Shown: positions 21,337 to 32,503, counted from the stretch's first letter. The stretch is 64,000 bases of DNA from Adenophora triphylla var. japonica (GCA_022495995.1 JAFEMH010000756.1:558001-622000); one strand, 5' to 3'. The notes: generated by a model not told the origin, from the letters alone. Numbers and translations are program-made.

Positions 21337-22315
21337 TATTGACTTTGAGTTGAACTTGACTATTTTGGCTGATGGGGGATGATACTTTTTGAGTTATGGA
21401 TGTAATTTTCTCACTTTGGGGCCTGGACTTTCATTTTTAAATTAATCAGAAGTTTGTGCAATGATTCTGTTAAGGGTCATTTGGGAGTGATTTTTTAGGG
21501 CCCAAACGCGCGTTCAATTGAGAAATCACGGCAACTCGACGGAATCCATGGTTTGGCCGACGAAATCGCGTATGCGGTTGGAGTCCTGAAGACGCGGAAA
21601 ATTGCGTTCCTCATAATCAGGTATGCGCCCGCTTTTCTGAGTAATCACTTTCGGATAATCATCTTCAAGCACCCAAATCCTTGATTTGCCCCTATAACTC
21701 TCGTTTACTCTGTTATATAAAGCATAATTCAGTGTCAAACTTGAATCACAATAGTTTCTTCTGAAAATACAAGGTTGGGTATACATCAATCAAGTAAGTT
21801 TCTTTATCATTATCGTATACAAAGTTCATATAAATTGATTTTTTTTAGATGTACGTAGGCTGAATATTTGTTCAAGAAGAATATATGTGTGCATTGCATT
21901 GAAAAAACGAGTATTCAATCCATGTTTGTTTTGCTTTTGGATAATGCACTCTATGTGTTTGTGTTATTGCCTAAGCCAAATTATTGCTCTTTCATAAATT
22001 TCCCAGTATTTTTCTCCATGAATCCAGTAAACTAGTTTGAATCTCCTTTCAATCCATGTTTGTTTCGTCAATTATTCTGTGCTTGATTGATTCTGTTCTC
22101 GATATATCACAATATATCACAATAGCAAATTTGAAAAAAAATTGACATATATTTTGGTACCAAGAAATTAGTGTTTTTCAATTGCTTAAGGAACCGCATC
22201 TTTTTTAGGTTTTATTTATTTTTTTGTTTAAATTTGAATTCTAATTTTTTCTCTTTTCACCCCAAAAAAGATATAAAGTCAATTCGCCTTTTAAAATAAC
22301 AACCCCCACAATCTA
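21337..22315. other. Unassigned DNA between ARD and the large Mutator-like element
   Basis: AT-rich with a slightly GC-richer patch at 21500-21790 holding an 87-codon minus-strand frame (21526-21789) that ends DFVGQTMDSVELP. I recognise nothing in it and see no flanking splice or start context that makes it convincing. Otherwise nothing seen. Confidence 0.4.
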
Positions 22316-22325
22316 CACAAAAGAT
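22316..22325. other. Target-site duplication, left copy (CACAAAAGAT)
   Basis: A perfect 10-bp direct repeat with 31039-31048, bracketing the 8.7-kb element whose ends read GGTA...TACC. Mutator-like elements make 8-11 bp duplications. Confidence 0.85.
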
Positions 22326-22391
22326 GGTAAATTTTATATACAAGGCACCTTACATACAAGGCACCAATAATTTCCAAACTATCCTTCGTGT

Positions 22392-22700
22392 GTCGTGCTC
22401 GAAAGGACGACATGAAGCCTTCATGTCGTGTACTTTTACACGACATCAACTAATTGGGTTAAATATTAGGTTGTATGAAATTATACGAAATTTAAATTTA
22501 CTCTGTCATAAATGTCGTACAAAACAACACGATATAATGTCCTAATATCGTGTATATCCATACGACATATCAAAATGAAGGTGTTCTTCGATGATTTGCA
22601 ACACGATGTTAATGATACGCATATGCTATGTTATATTATTGAATTGTGTTGTTAATTGAGCAAAATTTATACACTTATACATGACAAGAAACAAACGTCA
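22392..22700. repeat. Left subterminal ACACGA/TCGTGT palindromes
   Basis: Repeated TCGTGT and ACACGA words in opposite orientation (for example GACGACATGAAGCCTTCATGTCGTG) form several small hairpins. Same word set as the clusters at 23551, 24133, 27405, 29479 and 30253. Confidence 0.7.
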
Positions 22701-22760
22701 TATTGGATCATACAATATCATATAACCTATCATATTTAAGTGATACCACTTTATTTATTT

Positions 22761-23540
22761 GGAGGAAACTCATGTAGATGAAAAACACTTTAAATGTCAT
22801 TTAGAATGTAGAAAAAAATAAAAAAAATAAACGAGGTAGCCGTATACCATTTTTCACAAGATCGGGACACATAAAACCCTAAAAACCCTAAATAATGGCA
22901 CATATTTGTAACTCAATTTCCATTTTGATTTGGAGGAAACTCATGTAGATGAAAAACACGTTAAATGTCATTTAGAATATAGAAAAAAAATTTAAAAAAA
23001 TAAACGAGGTAGCCGTATACCATTTTTCACAAGATCGGGACACATAAAACCCTAAAAACCCTAAATAATGGCACATATTTGTAACTCAATTTCCATTTGG
23101 ATTTGTAGGAAACTCATGTAGATGAAAAACACTTTAAATGTCATCTAGAATGTAGAAAAAAAATTAAAAAAAAAATAAACGAGGTAGACGTATACCATTT
23201 TTCACAAGATCGGGACACATAAAACCCTAAATAATGGCACATATTTGTAACTCAATTTCCATTTGGATTTGGAGGAAACTCATGTAGATGAAAAACACTT
23301 TAAATGTCATTTAGAATGTAGAAAAAAAATAAGAAAAAATAAACGAGATAGCCGTATACCATTTTTTCACAAGATCGGGACACATAAAACCCTAAAAATC
23401 CTAAATAATGGCACATATTTGTAACTCAATTTCCATTTGGATTTGGAGGAAACTCATGTAGATGAAAAACACTTTAAATGTCATCTAGAATGAAGAAAAA
23501 AATTAAAAAAAAATAAACGAGGTAGCCGTATACCATTTGT
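22761..23540. repeat. About 172-bp tandem array, 4.5 copies, each with telobox motifs
   Basis: Units start with GGAGGAAACTCATGTAGATG at 22761, 22932, 23104, 23271 and 23445 (spacing 166-174 bp). All but the last carry CATAAAACCCTAA, and most a second AACCCTAAA, which match the plant telobox AAACCCTAA. The copies are very similar, differing mainly in A-run lengths and in one lost telobox repeat in copy 3. Non-coding. Confidence 0.92.
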
Positions 23541-23550
23541 TATTTTATTA

Positions 23551-23735
23551 TATGGTGTGTCGTGTTTAAATACACGACATTTACCAATACATTTCGTATG
23601 AACAATACACGAAATGAATCAGGGTGCATCTCGTGTATTGTTCATACGAGATAATTACCAGAAACAAAGACTATATCGTGTTTGTATACACGATATGTAC
23701 CAAAATATCTCGGGTATATACACACGAGATACACC
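23551..23735. repeat. Palindrome cluster before the transposase gene
   Basis: Hairpins such as GTCGTGTTTAAATACACGAC and TCGTATGAACAATACACGAA, with CTCGTGTATTGTTCATACGAG. Located just upstream of the transposase start, so it may overlap its promoter or 5' UTR. Confidence 0.75.
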
Positions 23736-23895
23736 CTGAAGCCCTACATACAACGCGATATACACGCAGACAACGGCCCAACAGAGACACCATTGTTGTA
23801 CACCCATGCAGCTGTGACACCATTGTCCAAGTCTTAACACCCATAAATTTATACCCATTATTTTCATTAATTCTCAAATCATCTAACACCATAGT

Positions 23896-26800
23896 ATGGA
23901 TTCTCCACAACATTCTCCAAGTTTTTATGATCATATTGATCTTGAGCTTGTGGAATATATTTTTGAAGAAGAAGGTTTGCCACCAAATTCTCCACATCAA
24001 AATCAAAATCCAAGCAAAGAATGAAGTAAGTTTTTAAAGTTATATTTGGTGTTTTGATCAAAATCGCAATAAAAATCCAATGTTGAAACGAAATTGTTTT
24101 TCAAGATTGGATTTTTAAATTATGATATTACTCTATTTCGTGTGAGATTATACGAGTTTTATGCTATTTGTCGTGTTTTTATACACGAGTTATGACGTAT
24201 TACCTCGTATTATATAACACGAGATAAATGTGTTTAAGTCGGGTACATTTATACGAGATGTTCAAGGAACATCTCGTATAATGTTACACGAAATGCCATA
24301 CAGCCTGTTGCTTATTGTGCAATTTTCTAATTGATGGTAATACAATTTGTAGGGACCGGATGTCAGTGATCAATTCGATACATCCCTATTATTTTCAAAT
24401 AGGGATGATCTTGTTAAACACGTACGGGATATCGCGACCCGTCAAAATATAACCCTTTCTATAGGAGATTCGAGGAAGACAAGTGGCAAGATCCTAGGCT
24501 ACGCGAAGATTGTATGCCATTTTGGTGGCAAGTACAGGTCCGAAAAAACTAAATATGTGAGGTTGACTAGTACGAAGAAGATTGGGTGCAATTTTGAAAT
24601 CCGGACCAAAGATAGGGGTGATGGGGTATGGGGTTACGTTGTGAAGCATGGTTCTCATAATCACGACTTTTCGACGTATCCCGAAGGTCATCAGTTGGGT
24701 AAATTGACTAGTTCTGAATATGAGGAGGTGTGTAGCGCAAGTCAGTCTTCAGTGCGTCCAAATAATATTCTATCAATGTTAAAGAGGAAGGATGAGAAGA
24801 ACATGAGTACTCCGAAACACGTCCACAATGCCCTCACAAAATGCAAGTCACAAGAACGACAAGGGAGATCCTCGCTTCAACAGTTCATAAAAGCACTCGA
24901 GGATAAGAAATATACCTTCTTCATGAGGAAAGCTAACGAGAGTGACATGATCGGTGACATATTTTTCTCTCACCCACGAGCATCGGATATGCTTAACTGT
25001 TTTTCATATGTAGTACAAGGTAAATTTTTGATTTTTTTGAATCTGTTTTTTTGACTCTGTTTTTCACAAGTCGTATGCATTTTTTTTGAATTGCAATTTT
25101 ATTCATTTCTAACTTTATTTCTCTTTAAATGATACAAGGTGACCGCACTTACAACACCAACCGCTATGGAATGGCATTACTTGAGATTATAGGATTTACT
25201 TCAACGGGGAAGAATTTCACAATTGCCTATGCGTTCCTCCAAAATGAGAAGACTGAGAATTACACGTGGGCACTCAAGAATTTGCAAAGTCTTTTTCATA
25301 CTCCCCACATGCCAACTGTTTTTCTTAATCGATCGTGACTTGGCTTTCATTAATGCCGTCCAAATGGTATTTCCCGAGACCGCACACCATTTGTGTCGAA
25401 GGCATATCGAAGTCAATGTTAAAAAGAGAGCGTTGGCTAAAACTGGTAGCAATGAGTTTGCACTATCATTCATGAGGAGATTTAATAAAGCAATATCAGC
25501 CGCTACTAGCGAAGAGTGGGACACCCGTCAGTAATCGTTTTGCGATCATTACGCATCTTATCCCGATTTATTGACCTACCTCCGCGAGACTTGGATTGCT
25601 CCATACTCTACGAATATTTTGTTGATGCACACGTATCGCCATCGCACTTCGGAACCCACACCACGAACATGGGCCGAGAGTGAGCATAACAGTTGAAAAA
25701 GGCCTTGGGAGTGCTTCTTCTACTTTTGACACATTATTCAAAAAGGCTCATGAGATTATGGAAATCCAAATAACAACAATCAAAGCTACTATGGAGCAAT
25801 CAAAGAGTAGAATTCCAAATGATATGAAGACATGTGATCCGTATCAAGACATATTGGGGCGAGTGTCAAAGGCAAATTTTGGACATCATCAAAGAAGAGC
25901 GGAGTCGTTGTGGGGATAATGTCATGGATCCTTCAGCCGTGGGTGTTACTCGAGGCGAACACACGGACTTCCATGTAGTCACGAGATTGCATGCATACAA
26001 AAAATCGGGGGCCGGATTGAGTTGTCCTCGATTCATGATTTTTGGAAGAAGTTGGACATTCAAGTAGAATACCGTCCCACCGGACCTCGATTTTGAAGTT
26101 GTGTTGAATGAACCGCGTAACGCACCTGACCTGTAAAGAGAAGGTTATTTCAAACGATAAATAAAGGGCTACATCCACAAACCGAGATGCTTCGAGCCGG
26201 ATCATATTTCAAAGGCAAATAAACCCCGGACCACCAGAAAGTACCGTCGATTGGGAGCGTCATCGACGACATTTTGGAGTCCCCACTACACCACCCTCCA
26301 CTAGCAAAGCCAGGTCTAGATCTTCATTTATTGCATCAACCCAATCAGTTTGATGTCGCGGGAGTCACCAAATTCGAAATCGCCTTCAAACACTACACCA
26401 TCTACCCCTACCACTCCTACATCTCTTCCACCACTAGCCGCTTCAGGTCGTGGGAGAGGTCGAGGTCGAGGCCTGGGGACGGGGACGGGGACGGGACTGG
26501 GTCGTGGAAATGGACAAGTCAATGATATACATACTTCGTGCATAGGATGTTGCTTACCCCTCTCATTGTCCCATTTATTGATGGCTTCACGTATGTGATG
26601 GGTGATGGAAATTGTGGATATAGAGCAAGAGCAGCGCAAATATACTAATGTAGAGATGTGGCAAAGAGTGCGCTCGTATTATGCCAAGGAGCTGCTTCAT
26701 CGCCGCGAGCTTTATGAGAGAGTTATGCCTTGGAGAGATATGGACGAGCTCTATAGTCGCATTACTCACTATGCCTCCCCTTATTCGGAATATTATTGGT

Positions 26801-27167
26801 TGATACTCCCAGAGATAGGGCACTTCATAGCCACGGTGTATAATGTGGTGTTTGTCTCGTACTCGCAAACCGCCGGCTTCACATGCCTACCGGTGATCGT
26901 ACCACAAGGAATGTGACCACCCACTGCAACACTTGTGTTGGGACATGTGGAAAACCATTTTATATTGGTATGATACTTTAATTCGTTATATTTAACTATC
27001 TTATTTAAATTTGTTATATTTAACTATATTTTCTAAATTTGTTATATTTGACTATTTTATTACTTTTGCAGCTGCACATGTCGGATAGTGATTACCCGAT
27101 ACCATCAGTAGCACTATATTGGGGGGAGCAACGTCATCCAAGCGCAAGTAACCTGATCATGCCATAA
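23896..27167 (+). pseudogene. MULE transposase (FAR1-type DNA-binding domain) fused to OTU-like cysteine protease
   Basis: Exon 1, 23896-24025, encodes an acidic N-terminus (HIDLELVEYIFEEEGLPP) but hits TGA at 24022 before the donor. Exon 2 (24353-25019) holds a FAR1/WRKY-GCM1-type zinc-binding segment (KKIGCNFEIRTK, VVKHGSHNHDFS). Exon 3 (25139-26967) starts with the MULE transposase domain, DRTYNTNRYGMALLEIIG through LTWALKNL-type blocks to DRDLAFINA and HHLCRRHI. An extra base near 25326 shifts the frame, and more breaks follow at 25533 and in the SWIM-like region (25900-26070). After a Gly/Arg-rich linker comes an OTU domain: GDGNCGYRA (26610-26640, nucleophile Cys), ASPYSEYYWL, and ENHF before the last intron (catalytic His). 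The final exon 27072-27167 completes it. Family members transpose by a DDE mechanism; the role of the OTU part is unknown. Confidence 0.85.
24133..24300. repeat. Palindrome cluster in transposase intron 1
   Basis: TCGTGTTTTTATACACGA, CTCGTATTATATAACACGAG and ACGAGATGTTCAAGGAACATCTCGT lie in the 327-bp intron between exons 1 and 2. Confidence 0.8.
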
Positions 27168-27404
27168 AGAAGTCGGATAGAAACATTCAACCGACTCTCA
27201 ATTATGGCGAACGAAGCACAAATTGCAGAAAATAGGCCATAGTTTATGTGTATAGCGTATTGATTATTTTTTGTATGAAGTTTTGGGACGAATATAGTAT
27301 ATTAAAATTGGATCACTTGATGTAGTACTTAAATTATAGTTTTGATGTATGGATACATCAGTTTGTTTGTTTCTTGTTTTTTTTTTTTTCATTACAGAGA
27401 CCAT

Positions 27405-27606
27405 CTCGTGTTCTTATACATGAGATTTAATATCATAACTCGTATATATATACACGATGTATTTCTTTTTTGTCGTATGAACATTACACGAATTAAACTA
27501 ACTACCCAGTAATGTATTTCGTGTGTGTTCATACGAGATAAAAGAAAACATGTCGTGTGCATATATACGAGATGAGTCAAATCATCTCGTGTATAAGCAC
27601 ACGAGA
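27405..27606. repeat. Palindrome cluster between the transposase and PMD genes
   Basis: ATCTCGTGTTCTTATACATGAGAT, TCGTATGAACATTACACGAA, TTTCGTGTGTGTTCATACGAGA and ATCTCGTGTATAAGCACACGAGAT-type hairpins in the spacer between two convergent genes. Confidence 0.8.
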
Positions 27607-27609
27607 TGG

Positions 27610-27905
27610 TAGTCTGAGGGCAACTTATCCCGAAACACAACCGAAACAAACCGCTTCCAATATTTGCAAACCAAAATGAACATATCCCAAACATATTCCA
27701 AAACATAAACAACCAAAATGAACATATCCCAAATACAAACATTGTATCCAAAATTTACAAACCAAAACAAACATATCCCAAATACAAACATTGTATCCAA
27801 AATTTACAAACCAAATACAATGAACATATCCCAAACATATTCCAAAACAAACATTGTATCCAAAATTTACAAACCAACATAAACAACCAAAATGAACATA
27901 ATCAT
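27610..27905. repeat. AT-rich minisatellite (about 50-bp unit)
   Basis: Imperfect repeats of AACATATCCCAAATACAAAC followed by ATTGTATCCAAAATTTACAAACC, five to six units, lie 3' of the PMD pseudogene. Confidence 0.85.
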
Positions 27906-29478
27906 GAACCGTCTCCGTATAGATCAATGGCCCGTCTAATCTTATCTTTGACCTCCGCGGATAAACCGTCATCCGTGAGCAACAAAGTAGTATGCCTCGT
28001 GCCTCTACAACCCTAGGCGGTGGTGGAACGTTAACTAGGGCATCATGATTCGGATTAGTAATTCGAACATGAGTCCTAGCCAGGAACCACCGCATATACG
28101 TGGAAGTAACAGATCGATGCGCTCACGGACGGGCCCCATCTACGCACTGGATCGAAACTTCCCAAGTTGTCCTCTAACCAATCCTCCCATACCTCATCAC
28201 GCGCTCCATAGGACTTCTTGTACCCCTTTTGACCTGCTATCAATGAACAATTTTGGCCGCAAGATATGGGGTCTCTGGGGAGTTTCGCCGGATCCCAAAC
28301 CGGCGTGTAACACGGTCGGCACATATACGCCTCCGTGATATCCCGAAAGCGTATAACCCCACGGAAGTATGAGACCGGCAAAAGCGCTCAGGGTGGTGCC
28401 GTAGGGAGTCCAACAAACCTAAAAATGAATTTGTTAGACACCGTCAACGTAAATAATAAATTATAACAATTTGTAAAACTTTAAATATAACTAACTCACC
28501 CTATCAACCGTCATCGTGTCCAGGGTATGCCGAAACCTCAATAGATGGGGCATATCCCTACCGCCGTATCGCACGTACCCATCTACGAGCCCTCTACTGG
28601 CCCTCTGTCCATAACGGGTCAATATCTCTCCGGAAAACCGGAAAGTGCTTGTATATCCAGGCCTGCAAATGTATGAAATAAATAAGTTAACAATGTTATA
28701 GCCATAAATGCATGTTGTAATTATTAAATGATTGTTAAATATTACCTCTAAAAGACTCAAACAACCACCAATCTCGCTTGCATCCGTATCTAGATGCCTT
28801 CCCCAACTCCCTATAGATATGCCAACGCAGCCTGTCCTCGGGATAGAGCCCCCACTCGTCAATATCCACGCACAATGAAAGGTAGTCTCGAGGGCATCTT
28901 ATCTCGAGTCTTGTCCACGAACAGCGTGGAGCCGAGGAGGAACATGATGTACGTAGAAGCGCGCTCATCGTCAGTCATGTCGGAAGGGGACTCAAAGGAT
29001 CGGCGGAGGCCATCTAAAGAGTAGGTCGTGCCCTTCCGACATGTCTCAAGGCGTGCCCTGATACGGGCTACGTCAGGCTCTGGATCCGCCTTCGTAACAG
29101 GGCCACCTGAACAGCTGATGCCTACAAATTGAAAATGAAATAATTAATAAAATTGATAAAATTTATGAAATTGATAAAATTTATGTAATTTATAAAAAAT
29201 AGACAACAAACAAGAATATACCTAGGATATGAGTGATGTCATGCATAGTGATCGTCATCTCACCCCACGGCATGTGGAAGGTATTAGTCTCGGGAGACCA
29301 CCGTTCCACAAACGCCGTTAGGAGCGCCATGCTAGGCCGGCGAATGGTAGCATCATGTAGGAAATGGAGGCCGGTACCCTCAACACGAGCCCACCAAGCT
29401 CTATCATCCTCCGGTAAAGAAGCATGGGAGAACCTGTTGATTACAAACAAAAAATTATAATTAATACTCCTCTCTGTT

Positions 29479-29703
29479 TCAAGATTCGGATGACATTTCG
29501 TGTTCAATACTCCGAAATGTTGGTGACATTTCGTATGTGTTCATACGAATGGTCACCAACATTTCGGGTATCGCATACGAAATGTAAACCGATTTACATT
29601 TCAGTATGCCAATACTCGAAATGTTGGTGACCATTCGTATGAACACATACGAAATGTCACCAACATTTCGTATTTGAACACGAAATGTCATCTCGATTCT
29701 TGA
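29479..29703. repeat. About 225-bp nested palindrome filling a PMD intron
   Basis: The outer ends (TGACATTTCGTGTTCAA and TTGAACACGAAATGTCA) are complementary, and inside are two smaller hairpins built on CCGAAATGTTGGTGACATTTCG with its complement. The whole sits in the 315-bp intron between exons 2 and 3 of the PMD pseudogene. Confidence 0.9.
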
Positions 29704-30252
29704 TAATGTTTTGCAAATGACTATTTAATAAACAAATCATATACTTACTTATCTAGAATCTGCTGCCTCGTTTGGCGCTTCAACACCGGCTCACAAGTGG
29801 CGTTCTCCCATATCTTACGGGCTCGATGATGACCAAACCCGTACAACAACTCAACCTCCTCCGGCCGCCACCGGGTTACTCTTCACCGCCACCGGTCATC
29901 CTTAGCCCCTTTCCCCTTTCTGCCCCGTGCCTCCCGCCTCTTGCGAGGCCTCACAGATACACTCTCCTCCGCCTCCTCCTCCTCCTCCTCATCATCACTA
30001 GATAAATGTGCCTCCTGTGCAGATGCACCTCGGGAACGAGTACGTGAAGATGAATCCTCACTAGAATATGTACCCTCACTATCACTCTCCTCAACCACAG
30101 GCTCCTCAATCACGACTTTCTTGTCGTGAATCTTTTTGCTCCGTTTATCTGCCTTAGCTGCAGCTGCCTCCTCGGCCTTCCTCTTTCTATTAGAGGCCGT
30201 CGCAGGGTTACATCCCTACAAAAAATTAAATAAGAGACAGTTAATATTCAAG

Positions 30253-30550
30253 AACCAGTTGACATTTCGTGTTACAATACCCGAAATGTTGGTGACATTT
30301 CGTATGTGTTCATACGAATGGTCACCAACATTTCGGGTATTAGCATACGAAAATGTAAACCGATGAATCGCCTTACATTTCGTATTCCAATACCCGAAAT
30401 GTTGGTGACCATTCGTATGAACACATACGAAATGTCACCAACATTTCGAGTATTGGCATACGAAATGTAAACTGATTCATCAGTTTACATTTCGTATGCC
30501 AATACCCGAAATGTTTGTGACATTTCGTATGTGTTCATACGAAACACACG
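30253..30550. repeat. Tandem hairpins in PMD intron 1
   Basis: Two long hairpins, one with about 31-bp arms (30275-30340) and one with about 45-bp arms (30380-30470), and a third partial unit, all using the CATTTCG/CGAAATG vocabulary with a 4-base loop (TGTT or AACA). They lie in the intron between PMD exons 1 and 2. Confidence 0.9.
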
Positions 30551-31038
30551 CCGACAATTTCAAATTTTAGGCACACGAATTCGTATCCGATTCAAACAAA
30601 AAATCCAAATTAATGTTACGAAATCGCAATTAGAACCATTTAGGATACGTTTAAAACAATATTAAGCATTATATAATAGGTTTTAGGCATAAATTTGTTG
30701 TTGAGTTTTCAAATTTAAAATCTAGGTTAAAAAGAATTACTTTTGGTGCGGAGGGAGAAGAGGCGGACTTTCCACCGTTTTTAGGGAGGTTTGTCTTCAT
30801 TTTTCCGGCGGTGGTGATCGGCGGCGTTCGTCGAGTGAGAGAGAGAGAAGAGAGAGCGCCGTTGGTTTTTTTACGTTTTGAGAGAGAGAGAGAGAACAGC
30901 GTAGGGGTGAAAGGAATAGAACGACGTTTGAAATGGGGGGAGGAAAGGAATTTTTTTATTTTTTTTAATATATATATAAGGGTATTTTGGTTATTTGTAC
31001 GTGCCTTATAAATTTCATGCCTTATATATAGTACTACC

Positions 31039-31048
31039 CACAAAAGAT
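31039..31048. other. Target-site duplication, right copy (CACAAAAGAT)
   Basis: Partner of 22316-22325. Confidence 0.85.
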
Positions 31049-32466
31049 ATTCAAACGCGCAATTATGTTATACGAAAGTCAAGACGTTTCAGTGACTGCA
31101 TAATGAGTCAACCCAATGTTCCAAGTGTAGTACCTAAGCTACTTTAACGTGGACGAATCATATTTCTACACACGTCCATAAAGGTCAAAGAAACAAGAAA
31201 GAATAAATAAACAAATATTGGATGATCTTTTTGGTATGATTTGCCAACTCGGACACCACAGGTGTCACTATTTTATTCCCCTGCCCTCATGTTTTAAATT
31301 ATAAAAATTACTTCATTCATTCATTTGTCGATATAATTTATGGTTCTTATTTAATTTACTTTAATTTTCTTTTTAATTTATTTCAATTTAACATTTTCAG
31401 TTACTTTATTACCTAAAATGTACGATGAAATCCTAATTATCATTGTCACAACAAAAACCCCACTTGTCAAAGCCACATGTCCTTAAATTTCACAGTTTTC
31501 TTCTGAAGATATTTGTGTTCTTTTTTGTGGAGCCAAAGATATGTTTGTCCCCTTTTTCTGTTAACCATACCAACAGCCAACCAGCTATTTCTCTTGTTTG
31601 AAAGGCATACTCTATTATATTGTTTTCGTCTCTGTTACTAGAATTTAATATGTCAAATTTCAAAAAATATAAAAATAAAAAACGTAGACCAAGAAAAAGA
31701 AATTGGGTACAAAATAATTAAATTATTGTTGTGAGTGTAAATATATAGTGAGTCTCACTAACATTTTGAGATAGTACATTTATTATGAGGCACTTATAGA
31801 ATTAGCCGATTCAATTTTAGTTACAAAGCAGCAATGACGAATGCGTCGTGCTAATTGCTTTACTTGCCAAGGACAAGATAGGTTTCTTGATGGTACTTGT
31901 GGGAGCCATTGCAAATGTTCTGGACGAAGGAACACTAAGGCAGAAAGACATGGATTCAAGGTCCATTTCAGCCGGGAGCGGAAGCGAGAAACCCAAGTTT
32001 TAGATACTAGACAAAAGAGAGATGATAATGTGATCGATTAAAAGACTCAAAAAGATCCAAAGCATGAACTGAAACTTCAGATGGTCTTGGCCGTGGGAAG
32101 GAGTGGTCAGGTGGACCCCTTCATTTTACATTTATTAAAGGACACTCAAAGAAAAAGAAGTAATATTTATCACGAGACGATGGGATTATTATTTTTTTGG
32201 ATATTTCAAAATAAATTTTGTATTTAACTAAAAAATATTTTAAAGCATTTTTATCGGTGTAAAACAATGTAAACACAAGTATAGCATAATTATCGTGACC
32301 ATGTCAAACTTTTAGAATGGATCATAAAAATATTTTAAATGTAATATTATTTTGATATAAATAAAAATATTATTTAAACAAAATTAAAATTAAGTGTAAC
32401 ATTTATTATGTTGATTTGATTTGAATTCTTTGTAAAGCTTAAACCAATAATGAGATCCATAAAAAT

Positions 32467-32503
<37 letters not shown>
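31049..32503. other. Flanking AT-rich DNA, mostly unassigned
   Basis: No transposon family or gene recognised apart from a possible terminal exon at 31832-32003. The last 30 bases are an AT microsatellite (32472-32503) into which the copia element at 32504 inserted. Confidence 0.5.
31832..32003 (+). other. Possible 3'-terminal exon of an unidentified gene
   Basis: After an acceptor-like TTACAAAGCAG a frame stays open to TAG at 32001: NDECVVLIALLAKDKIGF, then MVLVGAIANVLDEGTLRQ, ending SGSEKPKF. The composition looks protein-like (hydrophobic half, then a polar tail), and a matching short frame is not seen on the other strand. I do not recognise the protein and find no upstream exons within 700 bp, so it may be a relic or chance. 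Confidence 0.22.

Larger units (their letters stand above)
28076..30800 (-). pseudogene. Plant mobile domain (PMD / aminotransferase-like) gene, six exons, broken
   Basis: Exons on the minus strand: 30800-30741, 30215-29749, 29433-29222, 29121-28746, 28663-28500 and 28418 to about 28076; each junction has GT...AG and the first four join in phase. Exon 1 codes MKTNLPKNGGKSAS...; exon 2 has a bipartite basic signal (NRKRK, KADKRSKK) and an acidic stretch, then VELLYGFGHHRARKIWEN. Exon 3 carries the PMD hallmark FVERWSPETNTFHMPWGEMT. Exons 4 and 5 give IGGCLSLLE joined to AWIYKHFP, another hallmark. A TGA interrupts exon 2 near 29881, and frameshifts occur in exon 4 near 28860 and in exons 5-6. 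PMD proteins of Arabidopsis (MAIN, MAIL1) act in gene and transposon silencing; whether transposon-borne copies do so is unknown. Confidence 0.85.
22326..31038. mobile_element. 8.7-kb Mutator-like element with transposase-OTU gene and PMD gene
   Basis: The boundaries rest on a perfect 10-bp target duplication and on imperfect terminal repeats: left GGTAAATTTTATATACAAGG and right, inverted, GGTAGTACTATATATAAGG, each followed by a further AAGGCAC and AACTATCCTT/AATACCCTT block within about 65 bp. Inside are a 172-bp tandem array, a plus-strand transposase gene (23896-27167), a minisatellite (27610-27905) and a convergent minus-strand plant-mobile-domain gene (28076-30800). Palindrome clusters lie near both ends, between the genes and in introns of both. 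Both genes are broken by frameshifts and stops, so the element is a dead former autonomous copy. Confidence 0.88.

Noticed and set aside
21526..21789. 87-codon minus-strand frame as a small gene
   Set aside because: No recognised domain, no splice or promoter context; kept only as a note in the unassigned region.
23624..24037. Plus-strand 137-codon frame overlapping transposase exon 1
   Set aside because: It would splice in phase with exon 2, but it runs through the palindrome cluster and lacks protein-like composition; the acidic frame from 23896 fits the family better.
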